Positions 37,063-48,811 of a stretch of 64,000 nucleotides of DNA are shown here, piece by piece; position 1 is the stretch's first letter, and every line of letters starts with the position of its first letter. The DNA lies in assembly GCF_001540865.1 (NCBI RefSeq), contig NC_033636.1, positions 2,527,536 to 2,591,535 on the forward strand. The letters run 5' to 3'. Made by a program: the position numbers and the translations under genes. The DNA is from Ananas comosus. Its lineage: Eukaryota; Streptophyta; Magnoliopsida; Poales; Bromeliaceae. The notes below the pieces were generated by a model that was given only the letters and a program-made list of their open reading frames with translations, ran no database searches and was not told the DNA's origin.

Positions 37063-39098
37063 ACTTTCTGCTAAGTGCATCTGCGACTACATTTGCCTTT
37101 CCGAGGTGGTAGAGGATTGTGACATCGTAATCCTTTAACAGCTCCAACCACCGCCGTTGTCGCATATTGAACTCCTTCTGTGTAAACAGATATTTAAGAC
37201 TTTTGTGGTCCGTATATACCTCGCAACGCGCGCCATACAAATAATGCCTCCATAACTTGAGAGCAAATACCACCGCGGCTAACTCCAAGTCGTGGATAGG
37301 GTAGTTCTTCTCGTAGCTTTTTAACTGTTGGACGCATATGCGATCACCTTCCTGTCTTGCATTAGAACACACCCTAAACCCAAATAGGACGCGTCGCTAT
37401 ACACCACGAAGTTTTCACCCTGCATAGGTAAGGCGAGCACCGGAGTCGAAGTCAATCGCTCCTTCAACTCTTCGAAACTTCGGTCGCACTTATCACTCCA
37501 AGCGAACTTGGTGCCTTTCTGAGTCAGACGGGTAAGTGGAATAACAATCTTCGAGAATCCCTCCACGAACTGTCTATAGTAGCCCGCCAAGCCCACGAAG
37601 CTTCGAACCTCCGCGACATTAGTCGGGCAAGGCCAATCCTTGATCGCCTCCACTTTTCTCGGGTCAACAGAAACTCCACCCTCGGAAATAACATGCCCCA
37701 GAAATGCGACTTCTCAGAGCCAAAAGTCGCACTTCTTTAGGTTTGCATATAGCTTCTCATCCAGAAGGATTTGAAGCACTGTCCTCAAATGCTTGGCATG
37801 CTCCTCGTCATTGCGAGAATAGACCAGGATGTCATCTATGAAGACCACGACAAATCGGTCCAAGTTCTCCCTGAAGACACGGTTCATTAAGTCCATGAAT
37901 GCTGCCGGGGCATTGGTAAGCCCGAATGACATGACCGTGAATTCATAGTGTCCATACCGCATACGGAATGCGGTCTTTTGCACATCTTCCGGCTTTATCT
38001 TCAACTGGTGGTAGTCAGACTGAAGGTCTATCTTCGAGTACACTTGCAACCCCTGCAACTGATCAAACAAGTCGTCGATCCGGGGCAACGGATACTTGTT
38101 CTTTATCGTAACCTTGTTCAACTCGCGATAATCCACGCAGAGTCGAAACGATCCGTCCTTCTTTCGAACGAATAATACTGGGGCTCCCCACGGCGACACA
38201 CTCGGCCTGATGAATTCCTTGTCGAGGAGATCCTGCAACTGATCCCTCAACTCCCTTAATTCAGCCGGTGCCATACTATATAAAGCCTTTGAGATCGGCG
38301 CGGTACCGAGAATCAAGTCTATAACGAACTCGATCCCTCGGTCCGGCGGTATCCCTGGTAAATTCGCGGGAAACACGTTCGGAAACTCCCGCACCACCGA
38401 TAACTCCTCAAGTGCCGGAGCCACTCGATCAGCTTCCACAACGGTCCCCAAGTAAGCCGCGCAACCGCTGTTCACCAACTTTCTTGCCCTCGTCGTAGAT
38501 ACCGTCGCGGCGAAGCACGAGCTCTTACAAGCCCGGTAAGCAAACTCCTCTTGTCCCGGCTCCCGAAACGTTATCACTTTGCTTTTGCAGTCAATGGAAG
38601 CATAATATTTCGAGAGCAAGTCCATGCCCAAAATGATGTTGAACTTCTTTAACTTCTTGAGCACCAACATGCGGATCGGCATAATCCAGTTGCCCAACTG
38701 TACCGGACAAGCCAAACACTCCTTACGAATAAGAAAATCGCACCCAGGGCCCTCTACTCGACAAGTGCTTTTACTCAACTAGACTTCTATGCCATGCATC
38801 TCAGCGAACGGTCTACTAATGAATGAATGTGTAGCACCTGTATCAAACATAGCCCTGGAGCGAACTCCATTAATCAAAACCATGCCTGCCACTACGTTGC
38901 GCTCCTCAGCCTCGGCAGGCTCCTCGGCTTGAGCTTGAGCGGCGAACACCTGTCCACTCAGAGCCGATTGCGTCACCTCGGGCTGACGCGGCACCATAGC
39001 GCGTCCAGCAGATGTAGCGGCAGGTGGAGCTCCTCCATAACGAGCCAGAATCGCAGGAGTCGACGCAATAGATGGGGCAGGTGAAGTTCCTCCTCCTG
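37063..39098 (-). pseudogene. pol: Protease, reverse transcriptase and RNase H of element 2
   Basis: Protease motif FDTGATHSFISRPFAEMHG (Asp codon about 38842-38844) is followed by a TAG at 38779. The RT has [38 protein letters not shown] and a TGA at 37714 (an Arg CGA in element 1). RNase [16 protein letters not shown], then a frameshift near 37330, [23 protein letters not shown] and VVADALSRK. Apart from these three breaks the domain is complete with catalytic residues visible. Confidence 0.93.
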
Positions 39099-41228
39099 GA
39101 CAGTCGTGTGCAAAGTGCACCGCTTGCCCGCACTTGAAGCACTTGCCTTGGCGCTGATCACACTGCGCTGCTCGGTGGCCTCCACCACAAAAGACGCACC
39201 GCTGTGTTCTGCGACTCCACGGCTGCATCCACGGATGCTTCGGGGGCTTCTTGGAACTTGATTGTCCCCCCCAAGCCACCGCCCGGTCGCTTCTTCCCCT
39301 TATCTCTTGACTTGGCCATCAACTCATGCTCCTCTCACATGTAGGCATCGCCATGCTCCGCCCACAAAGCTCGATCGAAAACCTCAGCAAAGGTCGTGAG
39401 CTTGAACAGTTGTACGGCCTTATAAATCCCCGGCCGAAGTCCTCGCAAGAACCAGTCGGCCCGGTCCGGTCATCTCGAACAATATCCGGAACACAATCTA
39501 TGATGTGGGAGAACTCCTGCTCGTAGTCTACCACTAAGCGATCCCCCTGCCTTAATTTGTGAAACTTTTTCTGCACCTTCTGCTTTACCGTGTCGGGGAA
39601 GTAATTCGCGAACATCGCCCTCTTAAACTCCTCCCAAAGCAAAGGTGGAAGGTCAGAAGGCCGATCTCGCTTCACCTGCTTCCACCATACCTTCGCCGCC
39701 TTCTCAAGGCAATGGGTGGCGAGGTGCACCTTGTCCTTCTCCGAGGTGTATAAGTCCTCGAAGAACATCTCCATTGAGTCAATCCATGACTCCACCATCG
39801 ACGGCTCCACCTTCTCCCCTTCAAAGACAGGCGGGTTAAACTTCTTGAACTTAATGAGAGCCGCCAATACACGCTCCCGCTCGACTTCCTCGGCCGTTGC
39901 ATCGGGTGTTGCCGAACCCGAAGGAGCCAGAGGAACACTCGCCGGCAGGGGACGTACTGCCATCGGAACCGCCGCTATGCCCTCACCCTCAGCCGCTTCA
40001 GGCGCGCGTGTAAGGACTGAGAATTTTTTTACAGTGCTACTAAACTCTCTGTTGATGATGTTTATGTGTGTAATTTAATTACATAAGCACTCGTCAAGTT
40101 TCAGGAGAAAATGAGCTAAAATGGAGAAGTTACGCGATTATTAGTTTTCACTTAAGTGAATAGTAACTCCGGTTTTCCGGAGAAGCCACGGAGTAGAGTT
40201 GGCTTTCGGCGCGTATCGGACTCCGTTCATAGCGATCCAATAGCTCGTTTTAAACGGTTCAGCTATTCTGGAACCAATGGCACTGACGGATTTTAGATCT
40301 GATGCATGGTTTTCGAGAAAAAGGAGTTTTAAGAAAAGAGGGTTTCCGCTCTTTGCTATTCGTGCATTTTAAAACTCCTCGTGCTTTGTATAAGTGATCT
40401 AGAGATGGGTGAGAGATGTTTCAAGTACCTACTGGTGGTAGGGAATTCAAATACGAGTTTGAATTAATGGATTTCGGGTTTCCACCAAGGCCTATGTGTG
40501 ATATATGGATTAGTTGGAGAGAGGTCGGATTTTGTCGCAAATCGGCAAGCAAATCGGATGAAACGAAATGGTGGTTTCGATGCCTTCACCGTGCTGAACG
40601 CGATGGTGCAATCCGTTCGGAAATCCGATGAACGGATTGCCGGATATCGCATGATATCCGGAAAGGGGTAGATTATGGCAAATCGGGAATTTCGCAATAG
40701 TCCCAATATTTTATGCACCGTTTTGCACAAACTTGAACGTAGAGGGACTTATGCACATAATATACGTGCTGGTGGGGGACCTAACTGAAAATATGTGGCT
40801 TTGAGGGGGTTTCTTGCAAATNTGTGTATTTGATCGACGCCGTGCAAATACAGGGGAGACTCTGTCCGTGTGAACAGTGGATTCCCTGTATTTGTGGCGG
40901 ATCTGGCATACTCTGGGGTCAGGTTTTCAAAAAAAAAATTCAGACGCTTTTCCGTTTTGTTTTAAACTGAAAAGGGACCCCGGGGCGTGACAGCGCGCGT
41001 CGAGGGTGCGGGCGGATCACCGCCTTCAATTGCCGTCGCGACCGCCGCCGCCACCTGCCGCTCCATGAGCTCCTGGAGTTGCTCGAACCCGCTATCTTGG
41101 CGCTGCACCACACAGGCTAGTGCAGTCACTTGCGCCCGCAACTCCTGCATCTCGCTAGACCCAGCTTGCTCGGGCATCTCAGGAGGCGGTGCCGAAACGG
41201 ATCTACGCGTGTAGTGTCTTGGGAACAT
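39099..41228 (-). pseudogene. gag: gag of element 2, split by a solo LTR
   Basis: Starts at Met 41228 (MFPRHYTRRSVSAPPPEMP) with a coiled-coil-like segment (MQELRAQVTALACVVQRQ...LQELMERQ). The solo LTR at 40009-40992 with its duplicated GCGCG interrupts it. Discounting that 989-base insertion the two halves are in the same frame. The second half shows KFKKFNPPVFEGEKVEPSMV, ATHCLEKAAKVWW and LRQGDRLVVDYEQEF. A frameshift near 39480 and a compensating one near 39285 (a G run) scramble about 65 codons. Two intact knuckles follow (CVFCGGGHRAAQC at about 39160-39198; CFKCGQAVHFAHDC at about 39103-39144). Confidence 0.9.
40009..40992 (+). mobile_element. Solo LTR, family C, short form, inside gag, target duplication GCGCG
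   Basis: TGTAAGGACTGAG...GGGGCGTGACA flanked by GCGCG (40004-40008 and 40993-40997). Left of N (40822) it matches the - strand copy from 22996 to about 22100. Right of N it matches about 18640 to 18481. The intervening ~3.46 kb of the long form is absent exactly at the N. Confidence 0.93.
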
Positions 41229-41577
41229 TAGCTCCTGAAACGCAACAAATCGGTTAATTACCTTAACCCGACAACCTCTTGTAACTACGAGGCGAAACGA
41301 CTAAACAATGAAATTGGGCGGAAGCACACAAGTGTACTCATTCTAGACTCTTGGTGTCATGTTGTCGGCCGCCAATATAACCACCTCGAGTCAAGAACTA
41401 ATACCACTTGAATCCGTCTCTATCAACACTAGAGACACTCTTCAACTTCGACCCAATCGATCAACATCCACCACCAGTATAAGTTCATGTTTCACTCACG
41501 CACCTATAGCCTTAAGGTTTACCGTCCTAAGGTCTCCTAGGTCAATTCTAAACTCTCTCTTTAGTTGTTCTTAACTT

Positions 41578-41589
41578 GCTCTGATACCA
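41578..41589 (-). other. Primer-binding site of element 2
   Basis: TGGTATCAGAGC on the - strand, eight bases from the LTR end (41598). Confidence 0.93.
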
Positions 41590-42809
41590 TTTCTACCTAT
41601 CACGCTCCGGAACGCAACCAGTTTGGTCGGTCCAGGCACGTCAAACAGACGCCGAACGGACAGCACCACCCCTGTTCGCCCAAGGCTCAACGACCAGATC
41701 AAGTACAATCAAGCGCCTAGGAAAAAGTTTAATACACATACATGATCTAGCAAGCGATGATACAAGCACCGTAAGTGCTAAACAAGTAAGAGCAAGAATC
41801 ACAAGTATATACAAGTGAATAAAAGAGAGAACATTCTATCTATTACATCACATTGAACCATAATTGATTTACATTTACATCTCGAAAAATATGGATACAA
41901 GTTCATCAACAGCTCTCCAAAAACATCTCACATCCTATACATCATCTACGCTCATGTACATAGGTGTCTCTAATGCAAAAGGAAAGCTACTACTACAAGG
42001 GCGCTATGCCCTTACCGCGATCCTCGCCCGAAGCGCTCGAACTCAGCCCTGCAACAAAGTGGGGTGAGAACTATACAAATGTAGTTCCCACTGGGTTCGG
42101 CCACCGACTCCGCCGATCTTCCCACTAGGTCTAAGCAGGCATAAGCAGATAGATAGATATGGAAGCAACAGTAACATAGTAAGGAAATGTATAAATACTC
42201 TACTATGCCTCAATCAACTAGGATGAATGCATGCGCTACATAGTAAGTAAACTAGCTATCATGCTACTATGTTCAACAAACAATGCCATTCAGTAGTTCA
42301 CCCAATCACTTGGCTAACTCGAAGGTTCGCCCTCAACTCACATCTCAAGTCTCTTCAAGTGGGAAGCTACCCAGCATTTACCCCACCCAAGACCGTCTGC
42401 GGAACAGCTAGCTACTGCCCCTAGTGTGACCGCCTCCGGAGTGCACTAATAGGGGGAGCGACCACCCCTAAAACAACAAACTATGTGAGTGCGATCCAAT
42501 CCTCGTCAACTGAGGATATCCTGTCAACTAGGGTTAACACCCACACGGGAATCCATCTATTCCTATGTTCAATATCATAGTGTCTCATGCAACATCTCAC
42601 CACTAGGGAATCCATCTATCCCTCGGTTCACAAGTGTTTTCTACACTAAGTTTCCATGCCACTCGTCATGTTATTTACACTATTACATGCCACTCGTTAT
42701 GTCGTTGTACAACCATCAAGTTCATCTCTCGTCTCGGCACTACAGGATTTCAACATCAAGACCCAATCCCTACTTATCCACTATATCATGTATTTTACTC
42801 GTACTATGA

Positions 42810-45479
42810 TGTAACACACTGGACCTTTGCAAATGGCCGGGTTCGAGTGTTTGGACTGTGTTCTGAGTCCTTCCAGACTTTCTGGTAGGTCGTTGACAGT
42901 GTTCCGACCCATGGCTCACATCCTGAGAATTGTAGTATTTTATGTAGCGCTAAGGTCACTAAAAAGTTGGACTTAGCCTACCCTCGGATTGCTTTCTGCA
43001 CATGGTGAAACCGGTGACATGTCGATGGTTGTACCAGTACACATTTTGTACCAGTACACTTTGATGGTTGTACCGGTACACTTGTGGCGAATATCCAATC
43101 CAAGGCTCGGGTTTGCAATTTCGTGGGATTTGTACCAGTACACTTTCCCGTGTACCGGTACACTTTGGCAGATTTTGAGCAGTTTGAACTGCAGGGGTGT
43201 TTTTGCAATTGTGGCTATTCTATATAGCACCCCACGCCCCTAGGGCTCTCCCTGAGCCATTCACCAGCAGAGGAAGAGGTAGCAGACTTCTCCATTTGAT
43301 TTCCTTCCTCATTTCTTAGATTATTAGAGGAATAATCACCTCTTTTTGCTTCTTTTGGTGCTTTGGTGAACTATCCACCATGAATGAAGCTTGGAGCTTG
43401 GGTTTGATGCTAGTTGAGGAAAGATTCTTAAAGTTTGAGGACTTTGAGCTGGATTGAAGCCTCTTAAAGGTTAGTAGCAAGATCTTCTCCTCTAGATTCG
43501 GTTTTTGAAGGTTTCCTTGAGATGAAACCCTAGAATGTGATTTTAGGGTTGATTTTGGGCATTTTGATTCTAGGGCCTTTTGAGCTAAATTGATTGGATT
43601 AGAATCTTCCTTTGGATTGGATTAGAAAGATTCTAGCTCTCTTTTGGAGCTTGAGAGAGATTTTCTACTCCTTAGGTGAGTTTTTGCCCTTTTGCTTGTG
43701 GTGGTTAATGTTTGAGCCTAGAATTGTTCGTAACGTTTGTTTATCTCTTCTTTCCTTACCTTTAGGGTGCTTAGAGAATTGTGGACAACTCCGTTCGGCG
43801 AAACGAAGGGTTTCACGATGGTTCGGTGGGTTTGACCTAGCCTAGCATATGAGAAATTCTCATATCTTATGTTTTATGCTTCGTAAAGTTGAAATTCATG
43901 CATTTTCATGATAAATATAATTATTGTGAATTTTAGGATGCTTAACATGCCTATGTTATGTGTAAGGGATTTCGGACCTCTATGTACGTAATAGAGAACT
44001 AGCATGTGGGACTTGTACATGATTGGCATCCTATTGAGACTTGGAATCATAATTCCTATTGTGAAAATGAGCATTACTTGCATGCATTTAAAGCTATTCC
44101 TATTTGAGACTTAAAGGATCTTAGTAAGCCATAAAGAGGCTCGGGGACTTGTACTACTTGTGAATAATTGGGCTAATGTCATAAAGGGGCATTGAGCTCG
44201 GGTTAAATGAGAACCTAGTACTAATGTCATGAATGGAACATAGATTATGAAATGTGTTAACTGATAACAAGCTTAAGTGTCATAAAGAGGTACTAAGCAT
44301 AGTGAGTATTGGAACATCACTTTGAGACATTGAACTAGATTTTTGAGATGCTAGTGACTTTTACCATGTTAGAGACATGATGATTGGGTATTTGAGACAT
44401 TGACTATACTTGCTTGCCATTTGTGCTCATTCGCACATGCTTGTGAGGGTCGCTCCCTACAAGCCGGCACTCCGGAGATGGCCTACGCCACTTATGCTCG
44501 CTCGTGCGGTATTGAGAAACCTACGGGGTCGGAAGGGATAGATTCATTCCTAGAGTGGGAATGCTGGAGCTACCACCGACACTTAGGCGGCACAAGCTGG
44601 ACTACACTATGAAGGTCCTAGACATGTTGGAAATAATGACATTAAATCGGAAAATGACAATCACTACTAGATAGGCTTAGTAGTTTGATTACCTTGACAT
44701 GCTTATAGTATAGCGTTGGGACTTGTAATATACATGATAGTCTTATTTGTTGCATCATAGTATACTTAGATGCCTTGATAGAGCATATTCATCATACATG
44801 GATACAGTGGATCACGATATTATTTGCTCATCATGTTGGGATATATTATTCATGCTTGGACTTATTTCTTTTTGATAATGTAGATGTGCAACACATTGAC
44901 ATCATGTTTATTTGCGACATAGTAGCTTAGCATTTTATTTATACTTTCATAAATGCAATCGATTTACTATTATTGTTACTTTTTGGACTTACCCTTTTTC
45001 TTTTGGGGCCTAGTGGTGCATTGAGCTGAGGTCAGTAATTTCCCACTGGGAACTATAAATTATAGTTTTTACGCCCTTTGTTTTATGTTTTATTTCAAAG
45101 CCTTCCACGCCGAGAGAGGCTAGGGACCGCGGAAAGGGTGTCGCCTCGAGCTAGCTTCTATCGAGGACGTGTTGATAGGTGGTCTACCTCTCGTTGTTCC
45201 TTTTTTGAGAGGTTGAGAGTTGTACCAGTGTATTAGAGACCACCCATTTTGTGTACTTTTGAGATGGTTATTGTATAACTTTATGTTTTCTCTTTATCTT
45301 TTAGTTTGTTCCAACTTCTCTTATCATAGATTATAGATGTGTACTTGTTCTGATATCTCTAATTGTAGTTCATCTCTTGCTTTATTTTTCGCTGTTGTTG
45401 TAGACGCCTTATATGTGTTGACATATGGCGGGTCTGTGCACGCTACCGGGAAGGCCTCCGCTGGTCTCGGGGCGTGACA
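42810..45479 (+). mobile_element. Solo LTR, family A2, inside element 2's 5' LTR, target duplication TATGA
   Basis: 2,670 bp, TGTAACACACTGGACC...GCGTGACA, flanked by TATGA (42805-42809 and 45480-45484). The body from about 43500 on matches the family-A solo LTR at 33291, but its U3 (about 42960-43200) carries a different repeat. Confidence 0.96.
43008..43172 (+). promoter_or_regulatory. Variant U3 repeats GTACCAGTACAC / GTACCGGTACAC
   Basis: Six copies of TGTACC[A/G]GTACA followed mostly by CTTT, at about 43032, 43048, 43070, 43131, 43151 and nearby. This replaces the GACCGGTCCC repeats of other family-A LTRs while keeping a palindrome of similar size. A TATA-like CTATATAGCACC follows at about 43219. 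Enhancer role is inferred. Confidence 0.7.
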
Positions 45480-46264
45480 TATGATATCAACTAGGAAAGC
45501 ATAAGGGATGGAAATGCAACACAATCTTACAATGCATATATGTAAGAGATGCAAGATCAATAGTGTACTAAGACATAGAATGAAGCCCGGTTGCTTCGGG
45601 ATGGCACCCCCCACCTTTTGGTGATGCCGCGACTCTAGGAACACAATTCGGCGAGTCTTGGAAGCCTACACCACGAGCTGCGGCAATCTGTACCGAAACA
45701 AGCTCCTCTCTTGACTTCTTCATGTACACTCGTCGGATTGCCGAACCGAGCGCACCAACGCGTTAGAATACCTAGCAATTAGGTTTAGACATGATCAATT
45801 TTGATCAATACCCAACAACTCACAAAACCCTCATTTTGAAGCCCTAGATGATAACTATGCCAGAATCCATCAAATAACCTCTAGATTCAAGCATCAATCA
45901 ACTCCTTAGCATGCTATGGGTTCAACCAAAACCAATTCTAAAGTATATTATCCAAACCCTAGAAATCTACCATTAATGGACCTCAAGCTTACCTTAAAAG
46001 CCTTGCTCCAACTTGAGGAAGAAGATGAAGAAGGAGATGACCCTTCCTCAAGCTTCAATCTCCACCAACTCCTTCTCCTTTCCATCTTTAAGAGAGAGAA
46101 ATAGAGCATAAAGAAAGAGAGAGGCTTGGTTTAGGGCACCAAGGGGAGAAATGAAAGAGAGAGAGAGAGCTATCTTCCATCTATACCCCTTCACATGTGC
46201 ATATTTGCACAAAACACCCCTCACTATCCAAGTTGTGCACTGGCCCAGCCTGGGCATTTTGGGG

Positions 46265-46470
46265 CTACAGGGACCGGTCCCTCTAGAGGAGGACCGGTCC
46301 CCGAGAGCAAGTTTCCACAGGGTAGCACTCTGCTACCACTTCCCACGCGTACGGGGTCCGGTCCCCCCTGGAGGGACCGGTCCCCGAGAGCAGAATTTTT
46401 GTGCACAGAGATTTTCTGCCACACCAAGCTACGGGTATCGGTCCCTCTCGCCAGGGACCGGTCCCCGAGA
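46265..46470 (-). promoter_or_regulatory. U3 ACCGGT palindrome cluster of element 2's 5' LTR
   Basis: GGGACCGGTCC-type motifs recur about six times, frequently followed by CCGAGAGC. Same cluster in the 3' LTR at 32445-32650 and in element 3's LTR at about 59948-60255. Confidence 0.7.
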
Positions 46471-46643
46471 GCAAATTCAGCAATTTTGCAGAGTTGCACT
46501 ATCTTGCTCTCCGAGACCTTCTACAACGCACTTTATGCATTTTCGACGCCTTCGGCCTTTCCGAAGTGTCCCAATCCAACACTAGGTCGATTTTGACCGA
46601 AGTTCAACTCTCGTATTTCGAGAATTCACTTCCTTACACAAAC

Positions 46644-46673
46644 TGACCAAATTGGTGGTCGCGAGGCGTGATA
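46644..46673 (+). mobile_element. Outer solo LTR (family B), right terminus
   Basis: The 30 bases TGACCAAATTGG...GCGTGATA complete the LTR begun at 28309. CATCA follows (46674-46678), matching 28304-28308. Combined LTR length is about 2,178 bp. Confidence 0.92.
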
Positions 46674-46708
46674 CATCACTTTTTCTCTCTCTCTCTCTCT
46701 CTCTCACC

Positions 46709-47125
46709 TTTCTTTCTCCAGCGCAGAAGGAGGAGGAGGAGCTCTGCTGGGGGTCGAGGAGTTCCGCGGCAGAGGCGCCGGAGGAGGAGGAGGAGGAGGA
46801 GGAGGAGGAGGAGGAGGAGGGGAGCGCGGTTTCTGGGACGAGGTGGAGCGGGGCGCAGGGCGAGTGCAGCGCGAGGCAGAGGATGCGGTGCACGGATCCC
46901 GAGGAGTTGGCGCCGGCGTCGGCGCCGGGCTGGCGCCGCAGCAGCAGTGCGGCGAAGCTGAGGTTGGGGTCGGCGGCGGCACACGCTGCCTTGACACGGC
47001 GGAGCGCTGCGGAGTGCGGATCGGCGGTAGCAGTTGCCCCATCGTCCTCCCACTCCACCGCCGCTGCCACGAGGGTCCTTGAGAAAGTCGAAGGCGTCGT
47101 AGAGGGCGGAGAAGCGCCGTCCCAC
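46709..47125 (-). CDS. Possible GC-rich first exon of an unrecognised gene
   Basis: On the - strand, ATG at 47125 opens MGRRFSALYDAFDFLKDPRG. An overlapping frame then reads PHSAALRRVKAACAAADP and VHRILCLALHSPCAPLHLVP before a Ser run. Taken together they look like one frameshifted protein. GAAAG|GTGAGA at 46708/46707 is a strong donor-like site at the end. Beyond it the CT/GA tract continues across the outer LTR to 28303. No domain recognised. The + strand Glu-rich frame over the same bases comes from GAG repeats. Could be a gene fragment or a pseudogene. Confidence 0.35.
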
Positions 47126-47344
47126 CCGTCCGGACCCACGGCAGTTCCGATCGCTACACCTCTTTTCACTCCGAGCGCTGGATCATCGTCGCCGCCTTGT
47201 CGCCCTGCGACATCGCTGCCGCCGCTCGCTCCGGCAACCCATGAAGGAAGAGAAAGAGAAGAAGGACATTTTTGTGAGGGTATTTCTGCAAAATACCAAC
47301 TGGAGCTTTTGGAGGGACATATTTGTGAGGGCAAAAATGTCATT

Positions 47345-47651
47345 TCACAAATCCTCTGTTAAAAAATAAATAATTCACTAACGGATTCTAACCGGAGGAA
47401 CATATCTGCATACATTAGGACTTTTGTAAGGACAACTTGTGGAAATTGAGTTTTGCAGGGATATATATGCAATTCACTATGTTTGCAGGGATGTGTATGC
47501 AATTAACCCTAAGATATAATAGAGCTAGCTTAAGCATTTTGGGCAGTGGCTAGGCCCAAGATATTAGGAGAGTTTAAGTGTGTTAGGACATGAGTAGTCC
47601 TAGAATGGATGACCCCCTGAGAAGTTGGGACGTCACAGTTGGTATCAGAGC
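47345..47651 (+). repeat. Relic: repeat tail and an LTR end with primer-binding site
   Basis: 47452-47504 contains two direct copies of TTTGCAGGGAT-T-TATGCAATT. From about 47510 an LTR-like 3' end (GACCCCCTGAGAAGTTGGGACGTCACA) ends at 47637 and is followed by TGGTATCAGAGC (47640-47651), a primer site. No gag or pol follows, so this is a truncated LTR element of a different family. Confidence 0.65.
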
Positions 47652-48331
47652 CAATTAGCAGTCGGAAGTGTGAAATGAATCTCGGCTGAGTCGAGATTAT
47701 AGAGCGGGGAGAGCGAGACTCTCATGCTATTGACTGTTGTGGGTGGAGCGCAGCTCACCACAAGGTCGGTTTAGGCTAGCGAGATGAGTCTCAAATCGTC
47801 TGATACTTGTGACTCTGAGCTCGACGAGGACGTCATGGCTTAAAGGAAGGAAAATCTGAGACCCTAGATAGTACTATATATAAGATATAATAAGACTAAA
47901 ACTCTTAACCCGGCCCAAGAGTTGTTGTAATATGATGACATAATAAGATTTTAATAAATTGAAATATCATATCGTAATATAGACGTTTATAAGACAGTTT
48001 TATTTTTCACGGTTTTTTGGCTTTAACGTGTAAATTCATGTATTTAATCAAACATATCTTAGCAAAAAAATAAAATATTATTTTCAAAGATTAGGATTGA
48101 ATTTTTGAAAAATCCGAATATTGTAAATGCAATGTACCTAAAGAAAGATTTGATTATTTAAATGTAATTCTTCTCTAAATATAATATGTAGCCGTAATAG
48201 AAAATTTTTTGCCATCTTTTTACACACATTATATAGATCGAATAGCTGTTGAAATTTTGCTCGTCTTATCAAAATCATGATTGATTTTGCGCCAAATTTT
48301 CACTTTTCTTAGATATTACTATGATAATATG
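47652..48331. other. Leader remnant then AT-rich DNA
   Basis: Up to about 47870 it resembles an untranslated leader of the preceding LTR element. The remainder is AT-rich without a gene. Confidence 0.45.
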
Positions 48332-48709
48332 GCTAAATTACAAAAAAATTTCTTATAAATACCCGCTTTTATGTTTTTCCTTCCTAATTTTCAAAAATCT
48401 ATATTTTATCATCTCAACGTTTCAAATTGTTGCATTCAGCCCTCCTCCATCAAGGTTCCGTGGCTATTTCGTCTATTTCTTATAATTTATACCAAAAATA
48501 CCCTCATAAATTACAGAAAAATATTAAAAAAATAGTTTTTCTTTTATAAAAGAAATAAAGATAATGCGGTTATTTTGCCTTCTTCATTAACGCCGTATGC
48601 CCCCTCAAAATATTTCTGAAATTTTAAAGGGTCAAAATAAAGGTTTTTGAAATTGGGAGAGAAAAAGTAAAATAACGGATTTTTTTAAGAATATTTTCTG
48701 TAATTTAGC
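48332..48709. mobile_element. MITE with GCTAAATTAC ends
   Basis: Inverted ends GCTAAATTACA-AAAA and ...TTTCTGTAATTTAGC, 378 bp, AT-rich, no coding. Target duplication not clear. Confidence 0.65.
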
Positions 48710-48811
48710 TTATAAATACCACAAGTTTGAGGACCAAATTAAGTAAACTTCACAAACTAGAGCATTATTGGTGCCAATTAACTGCGCGTATTATTCCAAC
48801 CATCAAAAACG

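Larger units (their letters stand above)
30457..46638 (-). mobile_element. Element 2: full-length Ty3/gypsy chromovirus, - strand, target duplication CAAAC
   Basis: LTRs at 30457-32816 (3') and 41598-46638 (5', split), CAAAC on both sides (30452-30456 and 46639-46643), PBS at 41578-41589, PPT at 32817-32828. Gag, protease, RT, RNase H, integrase and chromodomain are in order from 41228 down to 32880. It contains three later + solo LTRs (33291-35909, 40009-40992, 42810-45479). Removing these leaves about 9.9 kb, the usual size for the group. The LTRs match closely (2,360 and about 2,366 bp), so it is younger than its stop codons alone might suggest, yet older than its guests. Confidence 0.96.
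41598..46638 (-). repeat. 5' LTR of element 2, split by a solo LTR
   Basis: Two parts, 41598-42809 and 45485-46638, colinear with 30457-32816. The PBS-side end reads TGATA instead of TGACA. The outer end TGTAAGGAAG is at 46638. The U3 ACCGGT cluster is at about 46270-46465. Confidence 0.95.

Noticed and set aside
46652..47362. 236-residue + strand frame with a Glu run
   Set aside because: Created by GAG repeats; the opposite strand has the more protein-like content and a donor-like end.
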